Below are positions 1 to 8,366 of a stretch of DNA of 64,000 nucleotides, one piece after another. Every line of letters starts with the position of its first letter. Position 1 is the first letter of the stretch. The notes below the pieces were generated by a model. That model was not told where the DNA came from. It did not search any database and saw nothing but the letters and a program-made list of their open reading frames with translations. The stretch comes from JAHEZL01 sp046074525. GTDB lineage: Bacteria; Bacteroidota; Bacteroidia; Flavobacteriales_C; GCA-002722245. The stretch covers positions 1 through 64,000 of the forward strand of contig JBJTOK010000071.1 of NCBI GenBank assembly GCA_046074525.1. The letters run 5' to 3'. The position numbers and the translations under genes are program-made.

Positions 1-221
1 GAATGAACTATGCCAAAAAGAAAAAAAATAAAGATTTCTTTTTGGAACAAGTGGCGTAAATCAGACCGTTTCGGTCAGGACTATGCCAATTTTCATAAAG
101 GAGTTATCTGTTTCGGCGTGAACTATGCCAAATTCCGGAGCGGTTTATGCCCTTTCGGGGAAATATAGGCCACTGATTTCGGCGACATCTATGCCATTTC
201 GGTGATGACTATGCCAAAAAT
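1..221. repeat. Multiple-repeat end of an IS21-like insertion sequence
   Basis: A short unit of the form TTTCGG, about six bases, then CTATGCCA recurs here. Copies lie near 5-20, 69-92, 111-135, 177-196 and 197-221, and a degenerate TTTATGCC lies near 144. Several spaced copies of one sequence at a terminus are typical of IS21-family elements, whose transposase binds them. No istA/istB coding sequence is inside the window, so the element body would lie to the left of base 1. The repeats are seen directly; the IS21 assignment is inference. Confidence 0.5.
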
Positions 222-602
222 ATAGAGAGTTATCAAAAAAATAATGCCATCTCTGCGCGAACTAAAACCAGAGGCATATGGCATCAAAACTTGATAACAT
301 GGACATTCCCCTATAGCGCTTTTCGGGAGTACCTTTTGATTTTCCCTGTGTAACCATTTTATCAATTCTTCCATGATGGGTTGCGCATGGTCTAAGCGAT
401 AAGTGTGTCGCTGCTCTGGTGAATATTCCTTCGCCGTTCTTTCAATAGCATATAGCTTTTGAATTTCCGACAACACGTATTCCGCCCTGAACTTATCATT
501 CTTCAGCGCCTTGTCAAAATACCTTCGTGCATGAGCCATGCAGCCCACAAGGGTAATATGAACTTCTGAATATCTGAAACTACGCATCACATTTTTTTCC
601 AA
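189..602 (-). pseudogene. Remnant of an IS66-family transposase
   Basis: The reading frame carries the conserved IS66 TnpC stretch with GCMAHARRYFDKALKND, then YAIERTAKE and VLPKSAIGE, between roughly 560 and 300. Intact IS66 transposases are about 500 residues. This frame is 137 residues, lacks the N-terminal helix-turn-helix and zinc regions and the catalytic end, and turns into unrelated sequence after AIGE. It abuts the IS21-like repeats, so a later insertion or deletion probably destroyed it. It is not expected to be active. Confidence 0.75.
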
Positions 603-861
603 CTTCTGAAACCTCTTCTCATACTATGCAGTATAGCAGCTCAACAAGAGGGTATAACTACTAAGTAATGCAATGTTTGAAAAAGAATATTTTTTTCAGG
701 CGTTGCATTATTTATTTGCAAATGGGTGATATTATTTCATATATTTGAAATCATTGGGGGTTTAGTTTATACTTTTCTTGTAAACGTTTTCGAATTAATA
801 ATGTGAAGTGAAATTAATTTCAAGGGGTTGGAATTATTTCATTGATCGTAAAATGTGAAAC
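603..861 (+). other. Intergenic leader of the chitinase operon
   Basis: No convincing gene is present. The stretch holds the promoter at 715-747 and an untranslated leader of about 100 nt before the chitinase start. That leader contains a weak inverted repeat (GTTTA...TAAAC, near 776-788). No ribosome-binding site is evident, as usual in this phylum. Confidence 0.5.
715..747 (+). promoter_or_regulatory. Bacteroidota-type promoter of the chitinase operon
   Basis: TTTG at 715-718 and TATATTTG at 740-747 are separated by 21 bases. This matches the Bacteroidota primary-sigma consensus TTTG / TAnnTTTG. Transcription would begin near 753, about 108 nt upstream of the chitinase start. Confidence 0.65.
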
Positions 862-2172
862 ATGAAGAAACTAACTCTTTTGACTCTAATGCTGCTATCA
901 GCAGGTGTGTTTCAATCTCTGGAAGCACAAACCCAAATCAACTCTTCCATTCAAACCGAGGGCAATCCAAAAGAAATCATCGCTTATTTTCCATCATGGC
1001 AAATGTACAAGCGCAATGGTTGTGTTGTTCCAGAGGTTTTAGATTACAGCCGTTACACCATTTTGAACTATTCTTTCTATGCTCCTGATAAAGAAGCAAA
1101 CATTGAAGGAACTGATCCATGGGCCGATACTATTCTTTTGAAAGGCCGTATCGACTGGAGTAAACCTCAGCCAGCTTACTATCCAAATTCCAGCTTAGTT
1201 GATTACGCGCACCTCTATGGTGTTAAGGTAATGGTGTCTATCGGGGGATGGACCTTGTCGGATAACTTCCCAACCATTGCTGCTGATCCTAAAAAGAGAG
1301 CAAAGTTTGCTAAAGAGTGCGTTCGTCTCTTGCAGCATTACCAGTTTGACGGAATTGATATCGACTGGGAGTACCCTGGCTACGCTGAACACAGCGGTAC
1401 GCCTCAGGACAGAGATAATTATCCTTTGTTCATGAAAACCATCCGTGACTCTATAGATGCTTACGGAAAAAGAATCAACTATAAATTTTTGCTCACTGGT
1501 GCTTATGGTGCCAACGTTCCGCAAATGGATCAGATCAAGTGGGATGTAGTTGCTCCTTTCATGGATTACATCAACATGATGACTTACGATTTCAATGGTA
1601 CCTGGAGCGATGATGCCAATCACAACTCTCCGCTGTACAATCCTGCTAAAGGATATGTAGGTAGTTTGGATGAAGCGTACCGTCTCATGACAGGGAAATA
1701 CAAAGTGCCAAGCACCAAACTCAATATGGGTGTTGCTTTCTACGGCAGAACTCTTCGGGGTTTTGAAGGAGATGAGCCTATTACTATCTATAGAAAAGGC
1801 CATAAGAAAACCGAAGACAAAGTGGTTTTCGTGGAGCACGAAGGAATGCCGCAGTATTTCAATATCATGGAAGAATACAAGAAACATGGTTATAAGGAAT
1901 ACTGGGACGATGTTGCTCAGGTGCCTTATCTGGTGAGTGAAGAAGAGAAATCTTTTGTTTCTTTCGATAATCCAAGATCAGTCAGACTTAAAGCCGAATA
2001 TATCGTGAAAAACAAATGTGCCGGTGCTATCATCTGGGATGTGTTTGGCGATTATATGGAGAAAAAACCTGGCTCCTCACTTATCACCGGAACACCTTTG
2101 GTAGATGAGCTGGTGAAAGCTTTTGGCACCGATCAGGTCGTTCGTCCGCGTATCAAAAAACGCTGGAATTAA
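862..2172 (+). CDS. Secreted GH18 chitinase
   Basis: Glycoside hydrolase family 18 enzyme, predicted to cleave beta-1,4-linked N-acetylglucosamine polymers such as chitin. Residues 1-23 form a signal peptide ending at LEAQ. The (beta/alpha)8 barrel has SIGGW and the catalytic DGIDIDWE at residues 163-170, with E170 as the proton donor, followed by MMTYDFNG. Product length is 436 residues. The C-terminus is a short basic tail (RPRIKKRWN) with no T9SS sorting domain, so the protein probably remains periplasmic or leaves by another route. It is the first gene of a five-gene co-directional run ending at 8228. Family is certain; exact substrate is inferred. Confidence 0.93.
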   Translation: MKKLTLLTLMLLSAGVFQSLEAQTQINSSIQTEGNPKEIIAYFPSWQMYKRNGCVVPEVLDYSRYTILNYSFYAPDKEANIEGTDPWADTILLKGRIDWSKPQPAYYPNSSLVDYAHLYGVKVMVSIGGWTLSDNFPTIAADPKKRAKFAKECVRLLQHYQFDGIDIDWEYPGYAEHSGTPQDRDNYPLFMKTIRDSIDAYGKRINYKFLLTGAYGANVPQMDQIKWDVVAPFMDYINMMTYDFNGTWSDDANHNSPLYNPAKGYVGSLDEAYRLMTGKYKVPSTKLNMGVAFYGRTLRGFEGDEPITIYRKGHKKTEDKVVFVEHEGMPQYFNIMEEYKKHGYKEYWDDVAQVPYLVSEEEKSFVSFDNPRSVRLKAEYIVKNKCAGAIIWDVFGDYMEKKPGSSLITGTPLVDELVKAFGTDQVVRPRIKKRWN

Positions 2173-2219
2173 TTCACGGCAACCAATTAAAAAAAATAGC
2201 AATTAATATTTTCAATCTG

Positions 2220-4280
2220 ATGATTAAAAAGATTTCAAGTAAGCGTAATCGCTTGATGGGCACTTTTGGGATGCTCCTCAGCTGCGGAACCGTGTTTGCC
2301 ACCGGCAATCCAACGGATTCGCTGCAGCAGGATTCCCTTCAGCTGCGTGAGAATTACATTTTCAGCCAAAGGATAAAGCCTTTTGCAGGTTCTTCTATAT
2401 TGCTGAATCCGACTTATTCTCAATACGACGGAACAAAGTTGAACGACTACATTCCTAACCAGCAGGGTAAGGCCTTGTTTAGTGATGATGTGGTAATTTC
2501 AGGGGTAATGCGTGCGCTTGTAGTGTATCGCGATATGCAGAAGGCATACGATGATATGATCACCAGCGAGAAGAACATTGCTTTCTCCGATTATCCAACA
2601 GCCAATATTTCTACAGCGAATGGTGGTGGTTACCCAATGCTGGAACTCAACATTGCTTCTAAATACCGTTCAAAAATCGATTTCAACGTAGGTTATTCGC
2701 TGTCGCCGATTTTTACTGGTGATATCCAGAACGGGGGAAGCCGTACCATCAGCGCCCGTCAGAACATTAACTTCTCGGGAAGAATCCGCAACGGTTTATT
2801 TGAAACCAGTATCACAGCAGGTGAAGTTTTATGGGTGAAGATGAGCAAGTTTACCATGGGACAACCGGAGTACCGTGACAACTATTTCAACCGTTTGCCT
2901 TGGGATTGGTACAGAAGATCTTTCGAGAGATTTGAAGAAATCTTCACTATGTCTTCCAACATCGGAAACCAGGGATTAGGTGGTAGCGCCGTAACCGGTG
3001 TGGTTTACGAAACTCAATATCTGCCTTGGCAGGTAGGAGTGAGAGGGATGTTCGGTCGCACCGCATCCAGCGTAAACATTTCTGAAGGCATCAACTTTTT
3101 CCCTTCATATACAGGAGTGGTAAGAGTAGAGAAAATCATCTTTGAAAGATTCATGCAGGGAACTGCTGCCGTGAACTACTATGCAAAACGTGCGCAGGTT
3201 GGTTTTGAAGATAAGAGACCCGATAACAACACTGTCGCTACTCTTGATTTCAATTTCAAAGTGAAGAAAGTATTGGTTTCCGGCGAATTTGGTTTAGGGA
3301 AAATCGTGAATCCAAGTTCTCCAGCTTCTAATCCGATGGGCCAGGCTTATTACTTTAAAACCGAATTCGACAAGCGTATTGTGTTAGTGCCTTTCTCTGT
3401 TGAATACTATAATATCAACAAAGGAATGGCGAGTTTGGATGGATCTATCCTGAACTCTAATCCAACTTTGAGTCAGGGTGGTTACGGTACAGAAAAGGTG
3501 TATGATGCACTTTACTTGCCTAACATTGCTCAGGAGGTTGGACAAATTGCCAACAACCGTCAGGGAGTTAACTTCCGAGCTGAAGGTGGTTTAGGTAAAC
3601 ATGTTAGAATTCAATTTGGTTATGCTTTCTCAGCTGAGAAGGAGCGCACCAGCGACTACATCACGATCCAGCACAGGGTGAACGATTTCTCCCGTTCAAG
3701 GATGCGTCCTTGGTTCCAGGCCGATGGTCCTTATCACAGAGTGAAGTCTTCATGGTTCAGAACCTATGAACTGATCACGATAGATAAAAACAAGCTCGGT
3801 GCTGATTCAGCTACTTATGTAAAAGGATTCAACGCTGCCGAATTATTGTTGAAAGCTCAGTTCACTATTGGTGGCCACAAATTGGTGCTTTTGAACTACA
3901 ACAGCTTCAACACTGTTCAGAAAGGTTTCTCTCCGGCGCCAAGCTTTAATAAAGACAATACTTTCATTTCCGTCTTCTATGAAGATTTCACTGCCGCTTT
4001 CAGCATCATGAAAAGCTTGTCGATAGTAGGTGAGGTTGGATTTGAAACGGTGAAAGGAAGTACTTTGGTCGACCTTTCTCCGGATAAACCAACAGCGGCC
4101 GATGAAGACAGAGTAATCAACCAGCTGGGAACAACTTTCGCGCTGGGTATCGATTACGATATCAGCAGAAACATGAACATCCACTTGCGTCGCAGATATT
4201 TCAATCACTCCGACAGCAACTTTACCAAGGATGTGTTCCAGGGCAATGAAACAACTTTTGAATTCAAAATCTTCTTCTAA
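2220..4280 (+). CDS. Outer-membrane beta-barrel protein in the chitinase operon
   Basis: Unrecognised 686-residue protein. The N-terminus has basic residues and then a hydrophobic signal stretch ending near VFATG. The remainder is rich in alternating polar/hydrophobic aromatic strands and Gly/Asn turns and ends in Phe-Phe (FEFKIFF), as expected for an outer-membrane beta-barrel. There is no recognisable TonB box or plug, and it is shorter than SusC proteins. It lies 47 bases after the chitinase and 11 bases before a second barrel gene, so it is probably co-transcribed. A role as porin or surface anchor for chitin fragments is a guess from context. Confidence 0.7.
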   Translation: MIKKISSKRNRLMGTFGMLLSCGTVFATGNPTDSLQQDSLQLRENYIFSQRIKPFAGSSILLNPTYSQYDGTKLNDYIPNQQGKALFSDDVVISGVMRALVVYRDMQKAYDDMITSEKNIAFSDYPTANISTANGGGYPMLELNIASKYRSKIDFNVGYSLSPIFTGDIQNGGSRTISARQNINFSGRIRNGLFETSITAGEVLWVKMSKFTMGQPEYRDNYFNRLPWDWYRRSFERFEEIFTMSSNIGNQGLGGSAVTGVVYETQYLPWQVGVRGMFGRTASSVNISEGINFFPSYTGVVRVEKIIFERFMQGTAAVNYYAKRAQVGFEDKRPDNNTVATLDFNFKVKKVLVSGEFGLGKIVNPSSPASNPMGQAYYFKTEFDKRIVLVPFSVEYYNINKGMASLDGSILNSNPTLSQGGYGTEKVYDALYLPNIAQEVGQIANNRQGVNFRAEGGLGKHVRIQFGYAFSAEKERTSDYITIQHRVNDFSRSRMRPWFQADGPYHRVKSSWFRTYELITIDKNKLGADSATYVKGFNAAELLLKAQFTIGGHKLVLLNYNSFNTVQKGFSPAPSFNKDNTFISVFYEDFTAAFSIMKSLSIVGEVGFETVKGSTLVDLSPDKPTAADEDRVINQLGTTFALGIDYDISRNMNIHLRRRYFNHSDSNFTKDVFQGNETTFEFKIFF

Positions 4281-4291
4281 TATCTAAAGCA

Positions 4292-6007
4292 ATGCAAAAC
4301 AAAAAATTATTACTTACGTCGGCGTTAATAGTAGCCCTTGGAGTGTCTTCAAAGGCGCAGATGGGACAAACGACCAAATTTTCTTTGAATGGTTTGGGTC
4401 GTTCCTACATCACTAATAACAATTTGAGCGGGAACATTATGGATGGCGACACCAAAACCCACAATAAGGGATTGGGTGGATACAACCTTTTCGACCTCCA
4501 GAATAATTTAGCGGTGGATTCTGCCTTCCAGGCGATGGCCCAGTTCAGGGTAAGAAGTGAGTTTGGTGCTTTCTACGGGAGCAATAACTCTTTCAAATTC
4601 CGTCAGTTCAAGATCTCCGGAAAAATCAAGGAGTTTAAATATGAAATTGGTGATGTTCGCGTAGAACTTACTCCGTTTACAGTTTACAACTTCGGCGATA
4701 TGTACAACAAATACGAAGCTGAAATTTTTCAGGTTAGAAGAAGCATTTCTGAATACGAAAACATCAATGTTGGCAATGGCTGGTTGTTACAAGGTGCGCA
4801 TTTGCAATACAAGCACAATTTCGAAAACTGGGGGCTAGGCGCTTATGGTTTCGTTACCAGAACATCATCTACTAATGAAATGAGTACTTCCGACAGACTC
4901 CTTTCCGGTGGAAGATTGAGTGCAAACTTTGGTGAGTCAATCAAATTGGGAGGAACATATGTAGGATTGAACGACGTGGATATCCAGTCGGCTCAGTACT
5001 CTTACAAAAATAACGTTGGAACAGGTGATATCGAGTACATCATGAATTCTGATGCAAGTGCATTGAAAGTAAGATTGGAAGGTGGTGCTTCCAGCTTCAA
5101 GTATTCAAATGTTGCTGCTACTATCGATTCTTCAAAATCTTACCAGGATTATTTCCTCGACCTCTCTGCAAGCTTTGCGCTGAAAGGTCCTGGCATTAAG
5201 TTCGGTGTTGGTATCAGCGACGTTGGTCAGTACTTCAACAGTCCGACAGCACAAACAAGAAGAGTAGTGGACAATATGACTCCAGGTTTGTTTAACATGG
5301 TGAACAACGCTACTACAGCAAGAACGCCTTTGTTGTTCGACAGATATACTTCCGAGCAATTGTACAACAGCAAGATTTCTTACACGCTTACTCCTTTCTT
5401 GAATCAATTTAACAACGCTCAGCCATACGGCAAAGCAACTCCAAACAGAAGAGGCGCGTCTTTGTATGTAGCATCAGATACTTCAATGAAAAATATTGAC
5501 TTTGAAGTAGGTTTCGATTACCTCACTGAAATCGTTGGTGAAGGAACGGCTGATCTGAGAAACTTTATGGTGGTTAAGGGTGGTGTGAAACTCGACCTTG
5601 CCAAGTTCATTGGTATTACACGTAAATTCGATTTCTCTGTGGGTGGAAGAATGGAACAAACTCAAAGAGATGGCGCAGGAGCAGTTGCTCTGACAAGTAC
5701 TTTGGCCGATGCAGGTATTTCTTTCGAGGTGATCAAAAAAGTAGATCTTCTTTTCGGATACAAAATGTTAACTGCTGAGGGTAATGAATTCAACGCTGTA
5801 AGAGATTCTTACAACTCTGTTGCAAGTATCAATAGCGTAAGCATCAATTCCAGCGAAGGGATTATTTCTGCAGGTGCTCAGGTGAGATTCTCTCCAATGC
5901 AATCGTTCTCTGTTCACTATAACAATGTAGCGTACAACAACTCATTGGTGAGTTCAGGATCTTACAATATTTCTCAATTGCTGTTAGTGTATACAGGCAA
6001 ATTTTAA
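4292..6007 (+). CDS. Second outer-membrane beta-barrel protein
   Basis: A 571-residue protein of unknown family. Residues 1-22 are a clear signal peptide (LIVALGVSSKAQ). The mature part is predicted mostly beta, with repeated short strands and Asn/Gly/Ser turns, and ends in LLVYTGKF with a terminal Phe, the usual barrel-assembly signal. It may be a porin-like channel, because porins for oligosaccharides have this size and no plug. It sits between another barrel gene and two lipoprotein genes with gaps of 11 bases on each side, implying a single transcript and perhaps one outer-membrane complex. The function is not established. Confidence 0.7.
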   Translation: MQNKKLLLTSALIVALGVSSKAQMGQTTKFSLNGLGRSYITNNNLSGNIMDGDTKTHNKGLGGYNLFDLQNNLAVDSAFQAMAQFRVRSEFGAFYGSNNSFKFRQFKISGKIKEFKYEIGDVRVELTPFTVYNFGDMYNKYEAEIFQVRRSISEYENINVGNGWLLQGAHLQYKHNFENWGLGAYGFVTRTSSTNEMSTSDRLLSGGRLSANFGESIKLGGTYVGLNDVDIQSAQYSYKNNVGTGDIEYIMNSDASALKVRLEGGASSFKYSNVAATIDSSKSYQDYFLDLSASFALKGPGIKFGVGISDVGQYFNSPTAQTRRVVDNMTPGLFNMVNNATTARTPLLFDRYTSEQLYNSKISYTLTPFLNQFNNAQPYGKATPNRRGASLYVASDTSMKNIDFEVGFDYLTEIVGEGTADLRNFMVVKGGVKLDLAKFIGITRKFDFSVGGRMEQTQRDGAGAVALTSTLADAGISFEVIKKVDLLFGYKMLTAEGNEFNAVRDSYNSVASINSVSINSSEGIISAGAQVRFSPMQSFSVHYNNVAYNNSLVSSGSYNISQLLLVYTGKF

Positions 6008-6018
6008 TAGAAAGAACT

Positions 6019-7146
6019 ATGTATAAAAAAGGATTATATACAATTTTCTCCCTCCTGGTGCTATTGGGCTTCGGGTGTAAGAGAGAGGGAATGGTGGGCG
6101 ACAAGGTGATTTTCGTTACTGAAAATCCTTTGGCCACAGGGTTGACAGTGAACAATGCTAATCCCGATTTCTCTACTTCCAACAAGAAGCAGGGAACGCC
6201 GGTGAGCTTTGCGGCCACCTTCTCCACTGATGTTTCATGGAAAATTGTAATTGAAGGAAATTTGTCGAAAGCCACTAAAGAAATCAAGGGCACCGGCAAA
6301 ACCATCGATAACACCAACTCTGTTTGGGAGGGCGATGCTACAAGCATTCAGTTCTTCATGAAAAACGATACCTGTACTGCTTCTTTGTATGTTACAGGAA
6401 TTGATACTGCAATTTCTTCGGTGGAAAATATCATCATCAAAAAAATGTTGTCTTACCACCTTCGCACTGTTGACGGTGTAAGATACCTGCTGGTGGATGA
6501 TTACGATGGTAACCACATGGGCACTAAAGGAATGGAAGGCTTGTCGGGTGATGGTTTTGATAATGGTACCCCTTACTATGTAACTACCACCGAAACAAGA
6601 ATCAATGGAAGTAATGCTTTCCACATGGAAGGTACGGATATCAATAACAACGGCTGGTTGTTCAGTATGAACCACAAGGATCTGGTGGAAATGGTAACTA
6701 CCAACGACAGTACTAAAAATATCCTGTCGCACGACCCTGATAATTTTTATGTTAACATTTACATCCGCGGAACAGGTAAACCAAACTCTGCTGTACACCT
6801 GAAAATGTACGAGTACGATTTCGCTCCAACTTCCAAGGCATTGATGGATTCGTTGAAAGCTGCAGGCTTTGTCTATACAGTGCCGCTGCAGGCAAAGAAC
6901 GATGGATGGATATACATCGTGAATGTTAACTGGGAAGGATGGAAGCTCGTGAGTGTTCCTTATTCTCAGTTCCGTGTTGACAATGACCTGGCGAAAGGCG
7001 GTGCCGGAAACCACATCAAGGAACCATGGAAAATCACTGCTATGGCCGTTTCCCTGCTTTCCGATCCTGCTTATGGCCACGAAGTGGAAGCCGATGTTGA
7101 CTTTGTGATCTTATCGGAAGGCGGACCATTTGTACCTAAATATTAA
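6019..7146 (+). CDS. Lipoprotein with carbohydrate-binding-like C-terminal domain
   Basis: 375 residues. An N-terminal hydrophobic segment ends in LLGFGC, so Cys20 is the probable lipidation site. The C-terminal half begins with LLVDDYDGN and later has VNIYIRG and NWEGWKLVSVPYSQF. A folded beta-sandwich with a W-x-G-W followed by a hydrophobic strand and S-x-F recalls CBM11/CIA30-type galactose-binding-like modules. The next gene is a clear relative with the same order of motifs. Binding of chitin or its oligomers at the cell surface is inferred from fold-like features and the upstream chitinase; no binding has been shown. Confidence 0.65.
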   Translation: MYKKGLYTIFSLLVLLGFGCKREGMVGDKVIFVTENPLATGLTVNNANPDFSTSNKKQGTPVSFAATFSTDVSWKIVIEGNLSKATKEIKGTGKTIDNTNSVWEGDATSIQFFMKNDTCTASLYVTGIDTAISSVENIIIKKMLSYHLRTVDGVRYLLVDDYDGNHMGTKGMEGLSGDGFDNGTPYYVTTTETRINGSNAFHMEGTDINNNGWLFSMNHKDLVEMVTTNDSTKNILSHDPDNFYVNIYIRGTGKPNSAVHLKMYEYDFAPTSKALMDSLKAAGFVYTVPLQAKNDGWIYIVNVNWEGWKLVSVPYSQFRVDNDLAKGGAGNHIKEPWKITAMAVSLLSDPAYGHEVEADVDFVILSEGGPFVPKY

Positions 7147-7151
7147 AATGA

Positions 7152-8228
7152 ATGTCTATGACAACTATGTATAAAAATATTTCATCCAAAGTTGCGGTAC
7201 TCCTGCTGTCGGCAGTGGTATTCAATGGATGTCACAAAAAGGATACACTCGGACCGGAAGTTTGTCCTTCTGCGGAATTTAAAATCACAACTCCTTTCTC
7301 CCTGAACCTGACTTCAGTGAATCCTGCAACGGATAAGCTGACAATGAAAGCCGGATTTTCAGAAGAGATAGAGTGGTGGATCACGATCAAAGGTGGTTCA
7401 GGAGCAACCAAGAGTTATCATGGTACGTCGGATTCATTGAATATCGACTATTATGGAAATTCTGAAAATGATATCTTCTTCAAAGCTGAGCAATGTGAAG
7501 TGAAATTTGAACTGGCTTGCGGGCACACAGAAGGCAATGCCACCAAATCGTTCACTTACACATCAATGCCTACAATTCACAATCCGAACTTTGGTTTCCT
7601 GCTGAATGACTTCGATGGAAAACCTGCTACAGGTGCTTACAGCACTAGTGGCGGCTGGGGTAACGACGATAATAAAGAAGTGGTGAAGGTGAATAACATT
7701 ACTGTTGACCCATCCCCACAAGGGGGGAAAGCAATGATGTACTACGGCAATGCTAAGGATTCCATTACAGTTCCGCGCATCAAGTTGTGGTACTATGGTG
7801 GATTCTCTTCTTCTATTGCTTCGCAAATCGCAGCTTTGAAAAATACTTATGGCGTTACTGATCCAAACAGATTGTACCTGAATATGTATGTGAGAGGTTA
7901 TGCTACGGATTACCCAAACACTCAGCTGCAACTGTCGCTGGAAGGTTTGAAGGAAATAACAGAAAGCGGAACTGTGGCAGAATTCAAGAACTATAACTTG
8001 AATCTCGACTGGGACGGATGGAAAATGGTGTCGATCAAATTCTCTGAGTTTGTTAATCTGCATGCTTTCCCATCTACGTACAACGCAGCTACCAATAGCA
8101 ACATAACCAATCTTGGTTTTGGTTTAGGAGCCGGTCCGGAACAAAATCACCATGCCAAAGCATTGCTTGACTTTTTAATAATTACAATAGATGCTCCTTA
8201 TAAAGAGGTGCAAAAACGAAATTATTAG
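7152..8228 (+). CDS. Paralogous lipoprotein with carbohydrate-binding-like domain
   Basis: 358 residues, with lipobox VVFNGC near residue 27. Several in-frame starts are possible (7152, 7158, 7167), and the first is used here. It shares its layout with the preceding gene: a short N-terminal beta domain, then NDFDGK, LYLNMYVRG and LDWDGWKMVSIKFSEF, followed by a C-terminal ALLDFLIIT strand. The resemblance indicates an old tandem duplication. It closes the five-gene run, and a strong terminator follows 22 bases later. The role is probably glycan binding at the surface, by inference only. Confidence 0.65.
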   Translation: MSMTTMYKNISSKVAVLLLSAVVFNGCHKKDTLGPEVCPSAEFKITTPFSLNLTSVNPATDKLTMKAGFSEEIEWWITIKGGSGATKSYHGTSDSLNIDYYGNSENDIFFKAEQCEVKFELACGHTEGNATKSFTYTSMPTIHNPNFGFLLNDFDGKPATGAYSTSGGWGNDDNKEVVKVNNITVDPSPQGGKAMMYYGNAKDSITVPRIKLWYYGGFSSSIASQIAALKNTYGVTDPNRLYLNMYVRGYATDYPNTQLQLSLEGLKEITESGTVAEFKNYNLNLDWDGWKMVSIKFSEFVNLHAFPSTYNAATNSNITNLGFGLGAGPEQNHHAKALLDFLIITIDAPYKEVQKRNY

Positions 8229-8250
8229 TATGGTTTTTTTGAATTTAAAA

Positions 8251-8285
8251 AATGAGGATTTGTCGCGTGAATCCTCATTTTTTTT
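8251..8285 (+). terminator. Intrinsic terminator after the chitinase operon
   Basis: AATGAGGATT (8251-8260) pairs with AATCCTCATT (8270-8279) around a nine-base loop, and a T run extends to 8285. Confidence 0.85.
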
Positions 8286-8333
8286 ATGTTTAAAAAAGTC
8301 ACGATTTCACTATGCATTTTATGAGATCTGAAT

Positions 8334-8341
8334 TATATTTG
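8334..8341 (+). promoter_or_regulatory. Promoter -7 element for nagB fusion gene
   Basis: A perfect TATATTTG lies 25 bases before the TTG start. The upstream -33 box is poor (TATG at 8311-8314, 19-base spacing), so activation by another factor is possible. Confidence 0.5.
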
Positions 8342-8366
8342 TTTTAACACATAAATAACTACTACT

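Noticed and set aside
673..729. 18-codon ORF before the chitinase promoter
   Set aside because: It overlaps the predicted -33 box and has no ribosome-binding site or conservation evidence.
2220..6007. The two barrels considered as SusC/SusD
   Set aside because: Neither has a TonB box or plug domain, both are too short for SusC, and no SusD-like helical lipoprotein is present.
6235..7080. Long open frame on the minus strand opposite the lipoprotein gene
   Set aside because: It runs antisense to a well-supported coding region with signal peptide and conserved motifs, has no start or family signature, and arises from codon bias.
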